50,564 nucleotides of DNA from Streptomyces rubellomurinus (GCF_000961885.1 NZ_JZKH01000058.1:1-50564); one strand, 5' to 3'; positions 41,711 to 50,238 are shown, numbered from the stretch's first letter. Translations and numbers: made by a program. The notes: generated by a model from the sequence alone, not told the origin.

Positions 41711-42394
41711 TCAGAGGCCGATCGCCTCGGCGGTCTGCTCGGCCGTCCAGGCGAACAGGTCGTCGGCCGGCTCGAAGCCGCCGACCAGGTGGCCGTGGAG
41801 TTCGACGCCGATCAGGCCGATGAGCTGGACCCACGCCGACACCGCCCGGGCGAGGGCCAGCGGGGGCAGGCCGGGGGCCATGGCGGCGGCGAGGGCGGTG
41901 AGCTGTCCGGGCAGGTCGCCCGGCGGTGCGGGCGCGGTCGGGGTGGCGCGCAGGGGGGCCTCGCGGACGATGCCGAGCAGGGCGAGCGGCAGCCTGCCGG
42001 CCGGTTCGATGGTGGCCTGGGGTGCCGCGTAGCCGGGGATGGGCGTGCCGAAGACCAGGCCGTACTCGTGCGGGTTGGCACGGGCCCAGTCGCGGGCGGC
42101 GTGCCACACGGCCCGCCAGCGTTCGCGGGGGGTGCCGTCCTCGGTGGCGGCGAGGGCCTGGTCGGCGGCGTCGCCGAGCTCGGTGTAGGCGTCGATGATC
42201 AGCGCGGTGAGGAGTTCGTCGCGGCTGGCGAAGTAGCGGTACAGGGCGGAGGAGGCCATGCCGAGCTCGCGGGCGACGGCCCGCAGCGAGAGCTGCTGGG
42301 CGCCGGAGGCGGCGAGCTGGCGGCGGGCCTCCTGCTTGATCTCGCGGGTGAGTTCCTCGCGGGCCCGTTCGCGGGCGGTGCGGATCGCTGGCAT
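41711..42394 (-). CDS. TetR/AcrR family regulator (WHG-type C-terminal domain)
   Basis: A 227-residue repressor. The N-terminal helix-turn-helix is EIKQEARRQLAASGAQQLSLRAVARELGMASSALYRYFASRDELLTALI. The ligand domain contains HEYGLVFGTPIPGYAAP, typical of the WHG/TetR_C_13-type group common in Streptomyces. ATG at 42394 was chosen. It is divergent from a deazaflavin-dependent oxidoreductase and the 161-base gap holds two matching palindromes (42431-42507), the probable operators for both genes. Confidence 0.9.
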   Translation of the reverse strand: MPAIRTARERAREELTREIKQEARRQLAASGAQQLSLRAVARELGMASSALYRYFASRDELLTALIIDAYTELGDAADQALAATEDGTPRERWRAVWHAARDWARANPHEYGLVFGTPIPGYAAPQATIEPAGRLPLALLGIVREAPLRATPTAPAPPGDLPGQLTALAAAMAPGLPPLALARAVSAWVQLIGLIGVELHGHLVGGFEPADDLFAWTAEQTAEAIGL

Positions 42395-42430
42395 GCGCAC
42401 CAGCCTGCCACATGTCGGAGCGCCGCACAC

Positions 42431-42507
42431 AAGCGAGAGCACTGCTCTTGCTTTCGGCGTCGGCGCGTGCCAAGCTGAATCACGTCGAAACGAGAGCAGT
42501 GCTCTCG
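42431..42507. promoter_or_regulatory. Paired TetR operators
   Basis: Site 1 (42431-42453) is a 23-base palindrome with one mismatched pair around AGAGCACTGCTCT. Site 2 (42491-42507), CGAGAGCAGTGCTCTCG, is a perfect 17-base palindrome. Both share GAGCA-S-TGCTC; centres are 57 bases apart, between the divergent TetR and oxidoreductase genes. Confidence 0.82.
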
Positions 42508-42555
42508 AACGGAAGCGCCAGTCGCAGAGTCGCAGAGCCGAGCCGAGGAGTCCCG

Positions 42556-43050
42556 ATGTCGCAGCCCGAGCAGTCGCCCCGCCCCGCCGCCCGCCAGATC
42601 GTCCCCGAGACCAAGTTCGCCGCCACCGCCGGGAAGCTGTCCAACGGCCTGGTCGGCGGCCTCACCAAGGTCGGGATCAGCCTCTTCGGCTCCCGCATCC
42701 TCGCCGTCCGCGGCCGCAAGAGCGGCGAGTGGCGCACCACCCCCGTCAACCTGCTCATCCACGAGGGCGAGCGCTACCTGGTCGCCCCGCGCGGCCACAC
42801 CCAGTGGGTGCGCAACCTGCGCGCCGTCGGCACCGGCGAACTGCGCGTCGGCCGCCGGGTCGAGGTCTTCCGCGCCACCGAGCTCCCCGACGCCGACAAG
42901 CCCGAGGTGCTGCGCGCCTACCTGCGCCGCTGGAACTGGCAGGTCGCGACGTTCTTCGACGGCGTCGGCCCCGACGCCCCGGCCGAGGAACTGCTCCGCA
43001 TCGCCCCCGGGTACCCGGTGTTCCGGGTTGCCGCTGCCGATGCCGCGTGA
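42556..43050 (+). CDS. Deazaflavin (F420)-dependent nitroreductase family protein
   Basis: A 164-residue split-barrel protein of the DDN/F420-dependent reductase family. VRGRKSGEWRTTPVNLLIHEGERYLVAPRGHTQWVRNLRA is the F420-phosphate-binding core. FDGVGPDAPAEELLRIAPGYPVFRV closes the fold. It likely reduces or detoxifies quinones or nitro compounds using F420H2. ATG at 42556 follows GAGGAG. The divergent TetR and palindromic operators point to ligand-induced expression. Confidence 0.88.
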   Translation: MSQPEQSPRPAARQIVPETKFAATAGKLSNGLVGGLTKVGISLFGSRILAVRGRKSGEWRTTPVNLLIHEGERYLVAPRGHTQWVRNLRAVGTGELRVGRRVEVFRATELPDADKPEVLRAYLRRWNWQVATFFDGVGPDAPAEELLRIAPGYPVFRVAAADAA

Positions 43051-43106
43051 GGTCCGCCGTCCGCCGGGGGCCCGCGGGTCCAGGACGGCTGCGCGGAGAC
43101 GGAGTG

Positions 43107-43148
43107 CGGCCGGCCCGGCCTCCGCGGGTGCGGACGCCGGGCCGGCCG
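43107..43148. terminator. Terminator between convergent genes
   Basis: CGGCCGGCCCGG (43107-43118) and CCGGGCCGGCCG (43137-43148) are perfect 12-bp arms with an 18-base loop. Confidence 0.72.
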
Positions 43149-43183
43149 TTGGGGCGGGCGGTGGGACGGGCGGTGGGGCGAGG

Positions 43184-43867
43184 TTAGGGGCAGCCGACCT
43201 GGACGGCCACGTTCTCGACGATGACCGTGCCGTCCGGCGCCTGCCCGGTGATCAGGAAGTCGTCGAAGCCGACGAAGCCCGGGGCCGGGGTGTAGGTGAC
43301 GGTGTTGTCGCCGTTCATGTGGACGGTGCCGTGCATCGGGTTGTCCACGGCGACCAGCACGGTGCCGGGGGCGCCGCCCACCAGCGGGACGATGTCGGGG
43401 GTGTCGGGGTTGGTGATCGTCGAGTTGGTGAAGTCCGCGCCGCTGGTGTCGGCGAAGACCCGGACCTTGACGCGCTGCTCGAACCACACGCCGTCCACCG
43501 TGCGGGCCCAGTAGGTGAAGCAGTCCTTGCCGACGAAGCCGGCGGCCGGGGTGTAGGTGAGGGTCGAGTCCGGGTTGACCGTGACGCTGCCGTGCTTGGG
43601 GGCTTCCACGTCGAGGATGGTGCCGCCGGCGAAGCCGTCCGCGCGGAAGACGTCCACCGTGACCGGGTCGCCGACGGTGGTGGCGGCGTTGGCGACGTGC
43701 CCGATGCCGTGGTGACACGTGTGCGAGCAGGAGTGCCGGACGCCGGGCGACGACGCGTGTGCGGCCGGGGCGGCGAACACGCCCACGGTGAGCGCCGAGG
43801 CGGCGAGGGTGGGAACGGTCAGCGACGCGAGGCGACGAAGAGAGATCAAGGCTGGATTTCCTGACAC
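43184..43867 (-). CDS. Secreted Ig/cadherin-like repeat protein
   Basis: A 227-residue exported protein. The signal peptide (ISLRRLASLTVPTLAASALTVGVFAAPAAHA) is followed by a Cys/His-rich segment SCSHTCHHGIGHV and two Ig-like/cadherin-like domains, each with the hallmark HGSVTVNPDSTLTYTPAAGFVG (first) and HGTVHMNGDNTVTYTPAPGFVG (second). It likely sits at the cell surface. Start is uncertain: GTG at 43867 gives a typical signal peptide; GTG at 43894 is in frame. It is convergent with the reductase gene, with the 16-bp repeat array just upstream. Confidence 0.82.
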   Translation of the reverse strand: MSGNPALISLRRLASLTVPTLAASALTVGVFAAPAAHASSPGVRHSCSHTCHHGIGHVANAATTVGDPVTVDVFRADGFAGGTILDVEAPKHGSVTVNPDSTLTYTPAAGFVGKDCFTYWARTVDGVWFEQRVKVRVFADTSGADFTNSTITNPDTPDIVPLVGGAPGTVLVAVDNPMHGTVHMNGDNTVTYTPAPGFVGFDDFLITGQAPDGTVIVENVAVQVGCP

Positions 43868-44411
43868 TCGGGACCGGTCGGCGGGGGTGTGCACGCCGAG
43901 GACTGTGGACGGTTGCTCCGGACGGCGAAGCCGGCCTGCGGCACTGCTGAGCTACGACAGTGCTGACGCGCGGCACTGCCGACCTACGGCACTGCCGACA
44001 TCTGGCACTACTGATCTGCGGCACTGCTGACCTGCGGCGTTGCTGTCCGAAGGAGCCAGCGGGACGGTATCCGGCGGCAGGCTCCGACGGCCCGGCGCCG
44101 CGCCGGGATGACCCGAATGGCACTGCGGGTTCGCTCGCCGACTCGCCGGCCGACTCGCTCGCAGGTTCCCGCGCCGGCGCGCGGCCCGAGCGGGTCCGTT
44201 CCGGCCGCGGCCACCAACGTCGCGGCCCCCGCGCGCAGTTGACGGGCGGCCGGGGGCCGGGCCGGTTCCGGCCGGTCGGATCGTCCACGTCCTTTTGGGG
44301 CCGTTGCGGGGACGCGGGCGGTGGTCGGACATGGCCGTGCCGCCGAGCGGGCAGTGATGGGCACTCGTGGTGCAGCGGTGCCGATGCGGTGATGACCAGG
44401 AGGATGATCGG
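43868..44411. other. Long non-coding stretch with repeat array
   Basis: About 544 bases without a convincing gene: overlapping open frames lack family resemblance. It contains the seven-copy 16-bp array (43940-44051), another GGCACTGC at about 44117, a CGACTCGC-type repeat region near 44140-44160, and GC-rich dyads. Nothing else is identified. Confidence 0.6.
43940..44051. repeat. 16-bp tandem repeat array, seven copies
   Basis: Seven contiguous 16-base units run from 43940 to 44051 with consensus GGCACTGCTGACCTRC; GGCACTGC is kept in four and slightly changed in the others. The array lies in the divergent gap between the Ig-like secreted protein and the trypsin-like gene. It has iteron-like geometry but no replication gene is near; a cluster of regulator sites is more plausible. 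Confidence 0.88.
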
Positions 44412-45233
44412 ATGTTCGGTGGGCAGGCTGGCCGGGGCGCCACCGGGCGCGGCGTCCTCGGGCGGGGCGGTCTGGCGACGACGGCGGCGTGGGCGCTCGC
44501 GCTGGCGCCGACCCCGGCCGCGGCGATCGAGGGTGGCTGGGACGCCGATCCGGCCCGGTACCCGTACCAGGTGTCGCTGGAGTACCGCGGCACGCACATC
44601 TGCGCCGGCGGCGTCCTCGGCGCGACCACCGTGCTGGTGCCCGCGCACTGCGCCGACGTGATGGCGCACTCCCAACTGGCCGTCCGGCCCGCCGCCGCCG
44701 AGGGCCGGACGAAGCCGGGCCCGGCCCCGTCGAGGCCCGGGGCGCGGGCCGTCGCGAAGGTGGCCCTGCACCCCGACTACGACCAGACGACCGGCCGCGC
44801 CGACCTGGCCGTCCTCACCCTCGCCGCCCCGCTCGACCTCGGCCCCGGCCTGAAGGCGGTCGGCCTGCCCGGCCAGGGCACCGACCCCTCGCCCGGCACG
44901 GTGGGCACGGTCTCCGGCTGGGGCGCGGCCGGCCCCTCCGCCGTCCGCTCCCCGACGCTGCGCGCGGCCCGGGTGACCGTGGCGGTGCGCGGCGCCTGCG
45001 GCGGTGCCGGCCGGGCCGTCGACCGGTGGCTGCTGTGCGCCGTCCCGGACGGCGCGCACCTGCGCCGGGGCGACGACGGCAACCCGCTGATGGTCGGCGG
45101 GACCCTCGTCGGCCTCGCCGGCGCGCCGAACCACCCCTCCGGCACCGACCGCGCCCGTGGTGGCGGCGAGGCCGCGGCCTTCCTCGGCACCGGCGCCTAC
45201 AGCGACTGGATCCGGACCGCCGCGGCGCGCTGA
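44412..45233 (+). CDS. Secreted trypsin-like protein lacking the catalytic serine (pseudoprotease)
   Basis: A 273-residue exported S1-family protein. The signal peptide ends near AAA-IEGG, which mimics the zymogen cleavage site IVGG. The catalytic histidine (VPAHC, H79) and aspartate (ADLAVL, D131) are in place, and VSGWGAAG is typical of the fold. At the nucleophile site the usual GDSGGP is GDDGNP, so D222 replaces serine. Codons are GAC GAC GGC AAC and read through cleanly, not a frameshift. It should be catalytically dead. ATG at 44412 follows GGAGG. Confidence 0.85.
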   Translation: MFGGQAGRGATGRGVLGRGGLATTAAWALALAPTPAAAIEGGWDADPARYPYQVSLEYRGTHICAGGVLGATTVLVPAHCADVMAHSQLAVRPAAAEGRTKPGPAPSRPGARAVAKVALHPDYDQTTGRADLAVLTLAAPLDLGPGLKAVGLPGQGTDPSPGTVGTVSGWGAAGPSAVRSPTLRAARVTVAVRGACGGAGRAVDRWLLCAVPDGAHLRRGDDGNPLMVGGTLVGLAGAPNHPSGTDRARGGGEAAAFLGTGAYSDWIRTAAAR

Positions 45234-45310
45234 CCGGTCGTCCGCCGCCCGCCCCGAAGTCGCCCAGGCGGCAGTGGAGTTCGTCCCTGGTGCGAGCCCG
45301 GCGGCGCGTG

Positions 45311-46852
45311 TCAGCCGGTACCGACGCGCCCCCGGGCGCCCGCCGGGGCGGCGTCCGGTTCACGAACACCCCCGGCGGCGCCGTGCGGGGTCTTCTCCCA
45401 GCTGAACGGCGAGAACGCCAGCTGGAAGACCGCCCGCCAGGCCGCGACCCACCACAGCACCGAGTACAGCGGGGCGAACACCGCCCGCCACGGCGCGGCC
45501 AGCCCGGCCCGTCCGGCCGCGGCGAAGGTGATGGCGACCTGCGCCGCGATCGACCCGGCCTGCGCCACCAGCACCGGCACCACCAGTCCGGCACCGATGG
45601 GCGACCACAGCCGGCCGCCGACGGCGAGCACGGTGAGGGCGGTCGTCACCGGCTGGAGCAGGGCCGTCAGCGGGGCGCCCGCGACGACGCCCAGCAGGAC
45701 GAGCGTGCCGGAGGCGCGGAACCGGCGCAGCGTCCGCAGCGGGTGGCGGGTGTGCACCACCGCCGTCAGCAGGAACCCCTTGAACCAGCGGGTGCGCTGG
45801 CGGATGAACGGGCCGAGGGCGTCGACCGCCTCCTCCCAGGTGACCGACTCGACGGTCTCGGTGCGGTAGCCCAGCGCGGCGCAGCGCATCCCGAGGTCGG
45901 CGTCCTCGGTGACGTTCCAGGCGTCCCAGCCGCCGAGCGCGCGCAGGGTGGCGGTGCGGAAGTGGTTGCTGGTGCCGCCGAGCGGGATCGGCAGCCGCAG
46001 CCGCACCATCCCGGGCAGGGAGAGCCCGAAGCGCAGCGCGTACTCCATCGCGAACTGCGTGGTCAGTCGGTTCACGGCGGCGTTGTGGAACAGCAACCGC
46101 GCCTGGACGCAGGCCAGTTGCTCGTCGCCGGCGGCGAACCTGGCCGCGACGCGCCGCAGTTGGGCCGGGTCGGGACGGTCCTCGGCGTCGAAGATCACCA
46201 GTAGGTCGCCGCGCGCCAGCATCAGTCCGAGGTTCACCGAGCGGGGTTTCGTCTGCGGCGGACCGGGCGGGAGCCGGACGACCCGCAGGAAATCCGGCGG
46301 GTCCGCCGCCAGCACCGCGCGCAGGGTGTCCGGGTCGTGCCGCTCCACCAGGACCAGCACCTCCAACCGGTCCGGCGGGTAGTCCAGCCCGGCGAGGTGG
46401 CGCACCAGCCCGCCGATCACCTCGGCCTCCCGGTAGGCGGGCACCAGCACGGTGTAGAACGGGAGTTGTGCGTCCGGTACCGGCGGATCGTCCGGCGCCG
46501 CGCCCGCCTCCGCCTCCGGCTCGGTCCCCGTGCGCCGCCCGCGCCGCAGCCCGGCCAGCGCGACCACCGCGTGCAGCAGGCTGTAGGCCGTGGCCACGGC
46601 GGTCAGCAGCGCCAGGACGACCAGCGGCGCGACCACCACCCCCGCCACGACACCGGCGACGGCCACCGCCACCGCCGCGAGCTGCCAGCGCGCGAACCCC
46701 GACTTCGCCGCGAACTCGGGATGCCGACGGGTGAACCCGTTGGCCATCTCGTCGGCCACCTCCGCCGACCGTTCCGCCAGGATCCGCTCCTGCGCCGCCA
46801 CCCCGCCACCCGCCAACGCCCCGGCCACATCCGTGCCGACGACCCCCGCCAT
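45311..46852 (-). CDS. Membrane glycosyltransferase family 2 (cellulose-synthase-like)
   Basis: A 513-residue processive-type GT2. Two N-terminal helices (~55-100), then the cytosolic GT-A domain with VLVPAYREAE, DAED in LVIFDAEDRPDP, the TED motif in NVTEDADLGMR and QRTRWFKGF (QxxRW), followed by about four C-terminal helices. All catalytic motifs of a BcsA/hyaluronan-type synthase are present but no PilZ domain. It likely polymerises or transfers a sugar to an envelope glycan. ATG at 46852 follows AAGGGGA; ATG at 46891 is an alternative. Confidence 0.88.
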   Translation of the reverse strand: MAGVVGTDVAGALAGGGVAAQERILAERSAEVADEMANGFTRRHPEFAAKSGFARWQLAAVAVAVAGVVAGVVVAPLVVLALLTAVATAYSLLHAVVALAGLRRGRRTGTEPEAEAGAAPDDPPVPDAQLPFYTVLVPAYREAEVIGGLVRHLAGLDYPPDRLEVLVLVERHDPDTLRAVLAADPPDFLRVVRLPPGPPQTKPRSVNLGLMLARGDLLVIFDAEDRPDPAQLRRVAARFAAGDEQLACVQARLLFHNAAVNRLTTQFAMEYALRFGLSLPGMVRLRLPIPLGGTSNHFRTATLRALGGWDAWNVTEDADLGMRCAALGYRTETVESVTWEEAVDALGPFIRQRTRWFKGFLLTAVVHTRHPLRTLRRFRASGTLVLLGVVAGAPLTALLQPVTTALTVLAVGGRLWSPIGAGLVVPVLVAQAGSIAAQVAITFAAAGRAGLAAPWRAVFAPLYSVLWWVAAWRAVFQLAFSPFSWEKTPHGAAGGVREPDAAPAGARGRVGTG

Positions 46853-46979
46853 GCCGTTCCCCTTCGGCGTACCCACACCTGTCGACTCCATGATCAACGG
46901 CGGAGGCCGGGACCATCCACCGATCCCCGGATTCGACCGGGCCGGCCCGGGTGGGGGGCGGGTGCGCGGGGAGAGATGC

Positions 46980-47009
46980 TTGACAAGCTCAACCTTTCAG
47001 GCCTAGCGT
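46980..47009 (+). promoter_or_regulatory. Consensus-like sigma-HrdB promoter
   Basis: TTGACA (46980-46985) and TAGCGT (47004-47009) are 18 bases apart, upstream of the mycothiol-dependent isomerase gene. The ~105-base leader includes three perfect CACCAT repeats (47062-47079). Confidence 0.75.
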
Positions 47010-47121
47010 CACCGACACTTGCTTCACGCGATGAAACATTGAGCGCGCAAGCCATCACCAGCACCATCACCATCACCATCGCCATTCCGAACCGCCGCGA
47101 CCCGCCCCGGAGACCACGTCC

Positions 47122-47880
47122 ATGACCCCGCTCGACCACGGCGCCGCCGTCGCCGCCGAGACCGCCCGCTTCGTCGCCGCCGTGCAGCACGCGGACCCGA
47201 CCCTGCCGGTGCCCGGCTGCCCGGACTGGAACCTCGCCGACCTCGTCCGCCACACCGGCAGCGCCCAGCGCTGGTTCACCGTCCTGCTCCAGCAGCGCAT
47301 CCAGGAGCCGCCGCGCAGCCGGGACGTCGACCTGCGGCTGCCCGAGGCCCCGGAGCAGTACCCGGCCTGGCTGGCCGAGGCCGCCGAGGAGGCCGCCGCG
47401 ACGTTCGCGCACGGCGACCTCGACGCGCCGATGTGGGCCTGGGGCGCCGACCAGCACGCCCGGTTCTGGGTGCGCCGGATGCTGTTCGAGACCCTCGTCC
47501 ACCGCGTCGACGCCGAGTCCGCGCTCGGCCTGGAGCCCGACATCGACCCGGCCCTGGCGGCCGACGGCGTGGACGAGTTCCTCGCCAACCTGCCCTTCGC
47601 CACCCTCTTCGCCCCCAACACGGCCGAACTGCGCGGCGGCGACCGCACCATCCGCTTCACCCGCACCGACGGCGACGGCGACTGGTTGGTGCACCTGCAC
47701 CCCGACAGCTTCGGCCTCGTCCCGGACGGCGCGGACGCGACCGCCGACGCCACCGTCCGGGCCACCGCCGCCGACCTGCTGCTCCTCCTGTACGGGCGCC
47801 TCGACCGCGCCGCCGACGGCGTCGAACTGGCCGGGGACGAGGAGCTGCTGGCGCACTGGTTCGCCAACTCCGCCTTCTGA
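47122..47880 (+). CDS. Maleylpyruvate isomerase family mycothiol-dependent enzyme
   Basis: A 252-residue DinB-fold protein of the MDMPI family. The N-terminal metal site is VRHTGSAQRW (H44), with the second half in ETLVHRVDAE (E123, H127, D130). A C-terminal MDMPI_C region (TADATVRATAADLLLLLYGRL) follows. It probably uses mycothiol to isomerise or detoxify a small electrophile; the precise substrate is unknown. ATG at 47122 follows GGAG. Transcribed from a consensus promoter at 46980. Confidence 0.88.
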   Translation: MTPLDHGAAVAAETARFVAAVQHADPTLPVPGCPDWNLADLVRHTGSAQRWFTVLLQQRIQEPPRSRDVDLRLPEAPEQYPAWLAEAAEEAAATFAHGDLDAPMWAWGADQHARFWVRRMLFETLVHRVDAESALGLEPDIDPALAADGVDEFLANLPFATLFAPNTAELRGGDRTIRFTRTDGDGDWLVHLHPDSFGLVPDGADATADATVRATAADLLLLLYGRLDRAADGVELAGDEELLAHWFANSAF

Positions 47881-48070
47881 CAACCCGGCTGGGCGGACCC
47901 GGCGCCGACGATCCGCTCGGCGGCGGGGCCGCCCGCCGTGCTGCCCCCGACCGTGGCGAATCCGGGGTGCGGGTGTCCGGGCGCACGCGGCCCGCCCTAT
48001 CTTGGCTGAGCGCATTCAAGCGCCCGGCCGCCACCGGCGGCCCGACACCCTCACCACACCTGGGACTGCC

Positions 48071-50017
48071 ATGAACGGACTTGGATACGGACGTGGATTA
48101 CGCGCCCTCGCCCTGGCGGTGTGCCTGCCCGCGCTCGCCCTGACCACCGCGCCGCCCGGTGCCGCCGTACCGGCCGACACCGCCGCCGTACACCGGTCGG
48201 CCCCGGCCGCCGCCCGTACGACGCCGTCCTGGACCGGGCCGCTGAGCACCCGGGGCCGGTACGTCGTCGACGCGAACGGCGAGCGCTTCAAGCTCAAGGC
48301 GGCCAACTGGGCCGGCGCCCAGGGCACCTGGCAGGGAAGCGGGGACACCGACGACCCCGCGAACAACCAGGCGGGACAGGTCTCGCACAACATCCCGCTC
48401 GGCCTGGACCGGGTGCCGATGGCCCAACTCCTGGCCGACTTCCACGGACTGGGCCTCAACAGCATCCGGCTGCCGTTCGCCGACGCGATGATCCACGACA
48501 CCACCCCCGTGCCGGACTCCGCCGTCACCGCCAACCCCCAACTGCGCGGCCGCACTCCACTGCAGGTGTACGACGCGGTCGTGGAAGCCCTCAGCGCGGA
48601 CGGCTTCGCGGTCATCCTCAACAACCACACCACCGGCTACCGCTTCTGCTGCGGCCTGGACGGCAACGAGCGCTGGAACAGCGGCCAGAGCACCCAGCAG
48701 TGGGAGGACGACTGGGTGTTCATGGTCAACCGCTACCGGGCGAACAAGCGGGTGGTCGGCGCCGATCTGCGCAACGAGGTCCGCCGCGATACCTGGGACG
48801 ACCCCAACTGGGGCCTCGGCGACGCCCACGACGAGTACGCCGCCTTCGAGGAGGCCGGAAACCGGATCCTGGGGGCGGACCCGGACATGCTCGTCATCAT
48901 GGAGGGCATCAACTGGTACGGCATCCCCGCCGCCGTGTTCAGCCACGGCCGCCCGATGCTCACCCCGGTCCGCACCCTCTCCCACACCCTGATCGACTCC
49001 GGCAAGCTGGTCTACTCCGCCCACTTCTACGCCTACACCGGCCCGGCCAACACCGGCGCGGGCAGCGGGCCGGGCGCGACGAGCGACCCCCGCTACGAGG
49101 ACTTCACCCCGGAGCAGCTGGCCCAGGTCGTCGACGACGAGGCCCTGTTCGTCACCCGGGCCGGCCAGCACTTCACCGCCCCGGTGTGGATCAGCGAGTT
49201 CGGCGCGGGCGGCCGCGGCTCCACCGACGCCAAGGAACAGTCCTGGCTGCACACCTTCACCGACCTCCTGGCCAAGAACGACACCGACTTCGCCATCTGG
49301 CCCCTGGTCGGCTGGGCCGACGCCAACGGCAGGCCGCTGGACACCTGGGCGCTGCTCTCCTACGACCCCACCGGCAAGCGGCTCGGCCTGAACGACCCCG
49401 GGGACTGGCGCGCCACCGACTGGAACAAGCTCGTCGACGCCCCCTCGCTGACCGGCCCGGTCGCCCCGGTCAACCACTGGAACATGCTCGACCTCGACCA
49501 CGGCGACCAGAACGTCTCCCGCCGGATGCTCGCCCTGCCGGACTGGAGCGGTGGCAACCGCAAGGGCGACTGCCCGGACGGCCAGCGCCTCACCGGCCTC
49601 GGCCGCGGCGACAGCCGCGGCCTGTGCACCGACGCCGGCGAGCCCGCGGCGGGCGCCGGCGCCTGGGTGACCGTGACCGACGAGCGGTACGTCACCGGGG
49701 GAGACTGGGCGTCCGGCTACAACAAGCTCCAGTGCCCCGACAACACCTTCGCCGTCGGGTACGCGGTGCACAGCGACGCCATGTCGGCCCTGCTCTGCGC
49801 CCCCGCGGCGACCCGGCTGCCCACCGCCGGCCGCGACGTCTGGTTCGACCACGGCGACAACCGGCCCGCCGCCGGCGGATCGGCGGCGAGCGACTGGGCG
49901 CCGGGCCACTACAAGGGCCAGTGCGGGGACGACGAGTACGTCGCCGGCGTCGCCTACACCTGGCGCTGGCTGCACTACGGCGTCCCGGACGCCTTGCTCT
50001 GCCGCCCGCTGGCGTGA
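48071..50017 (+). CDS. Secreted GH5-like endoglycosidase with six-Cys triple-repeat domain
   Basis: A 648-residue exported glycoside hydrolase. The signal peptide (residues ~1-35, GLRALALAVCLPALALTTAPPGA) is followed by the (beta/alpha)8 catalytic domain (~60-470). Acid/base E236 is in DLRNEVRR and the nucleophile E376 in WISEFGAGG, a GH5-type pattern. NNHTTGYRFCCGLDGNERW lies at the active-site entrance. Residues ~490-648 are the same six-Cys domain seen in the secreted protein at 35316, with C501 to C644 spanning the identical 143 residues. That domain is probably a carbohydrate-binding or adhesion module. ATG at 48071 is the start. Confidence 0.85.
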   Translation: MNGLGYGRGLRALALAVCLPALALTTAPPGAAVPADTAAVHRSAPAAARTTPSWTGPLSTRGRYVVDANGERFKLKAANWAGAQGTWQGSGDTDDPANNQAGQVSHNIPLGLDRVPMAQLLADFHGLGLNSIRLPFADAMIHDTTPVPDSAVTANPQLRGRTPLQVYDAVVEALSADGFAVILNNHTTGYRFCCGLDGNERWNSGQSTQQWEDDWVFMVNRYRANKRVVGADLRNEVRRDTWDDPNWGLGDAHDEYAAFEEAGNRILGADPDMLVIMEGINWYGIPAAVFSHGRPMLTPVRTLSHTLIDSGKLVYSAHFYAYTGPANTGAGSGPGATSDPRYEDFTPEQLAQVVDDEALFVTRAGQHFTAPVWISEFGAGGRGSTDAKEQSWLHTFTDLLAKNDTDFAIWPLVGWADANGRPLDTWALLSYDPTGKRLGLNDPGDWRATDWNKLVDAPSLTGPVAPVNHWNMLDLDHGDQNVSRRMLALPDWSGGNRKGDCPDGQRLTGLGRGDSRGLCTDAGEPAAGAGAWVTVTDERYVTGGDWASGYNKLQCPDNTFAVGYAVHSDAMSALLCAPAATRLPTAGRDVWFDHGDNRPAAGGSAASDWAPGHYKGQCGDDEYVAGVAYTWRWLHYGVPDALLCRPLA

Positions 50018-50022
50018 GCGAC

Positions 50023-50060
50023 GGGCGGTGGCCGGCCGACTCGTCGGCCGGCCACCGCCC
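50023..50060 (+). terminator. Strong terminator after the GH5 gene
   Basis: A perfect 17-bp stem (50023-50039 with 50044-50060) around a CTCG loop, immediately after the GH5 stop. Confidence 0.88.
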
Positions 50061-50111
50061 CTCCGTGGGGGAGGCCGTGCGCGGGCCCGCCCCGGGGGAG
50101 ACGATGCCTCC

Positions 50112-50225
50112 ATGGACAGCGAGACGTTGGTACGCACCCGCCGCTCCCTGCACGCGGTGGCCGAGCTGGTCCTCGCCGGGCCGCAGTTCCTCGAACAGGG
50201 CCGCCGACTGGCCGCCGAGGCCTGA
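50112..50225 (+). CDS. 37-aa ORF, possibly a truncated gene remnant
   Basis: The 37-residue reading frame MDSETLVRTRRSLHAVAE-LVLAGPQ... looks like the start of a Streptomyces protein family that normally continues well beyond this point, after which the sequence diverges into FLEQGRRLAAEA and stops. A GGGGGAG element precedes the ATG. It may be a degenerate fragment left beside the rRNA operon, or a genuine small protein. Confidence 0.4.
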   Translation: MDSETLVRTRRSLHAVAELVLAGPQFLEQGRRLAAEA

Positions 50226-50238
50226 CTGACCCGGCAAC

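Noticed and set aside
43940..44051. CRISPR array
   Set aside because: Repeats are contiguous 16-mers with no spacers and there are no cas genes.
43940..44051. Plasmid or chromosomal replication iterons
   Set aside because: No replication initiator, DnaA boxes or partition genes nearby; location between secreted-protein genes argues against it.
43960..44661. Reading frames across the 16-bp repeat array
   Set aside because: Repeat-driven, Arg/Gly-rich, no ribosome-binding site or family resemblance; the gap is better read as non-coding.
47053..47121. His-rich N-terminal extension (HHQHHHHHH) of the isomerase-family protein
   Set aside because: The frame is open upstream of 47122 but a stop at 47032-47034 closes it and no ATG, GTG or TTG lies in frame between.
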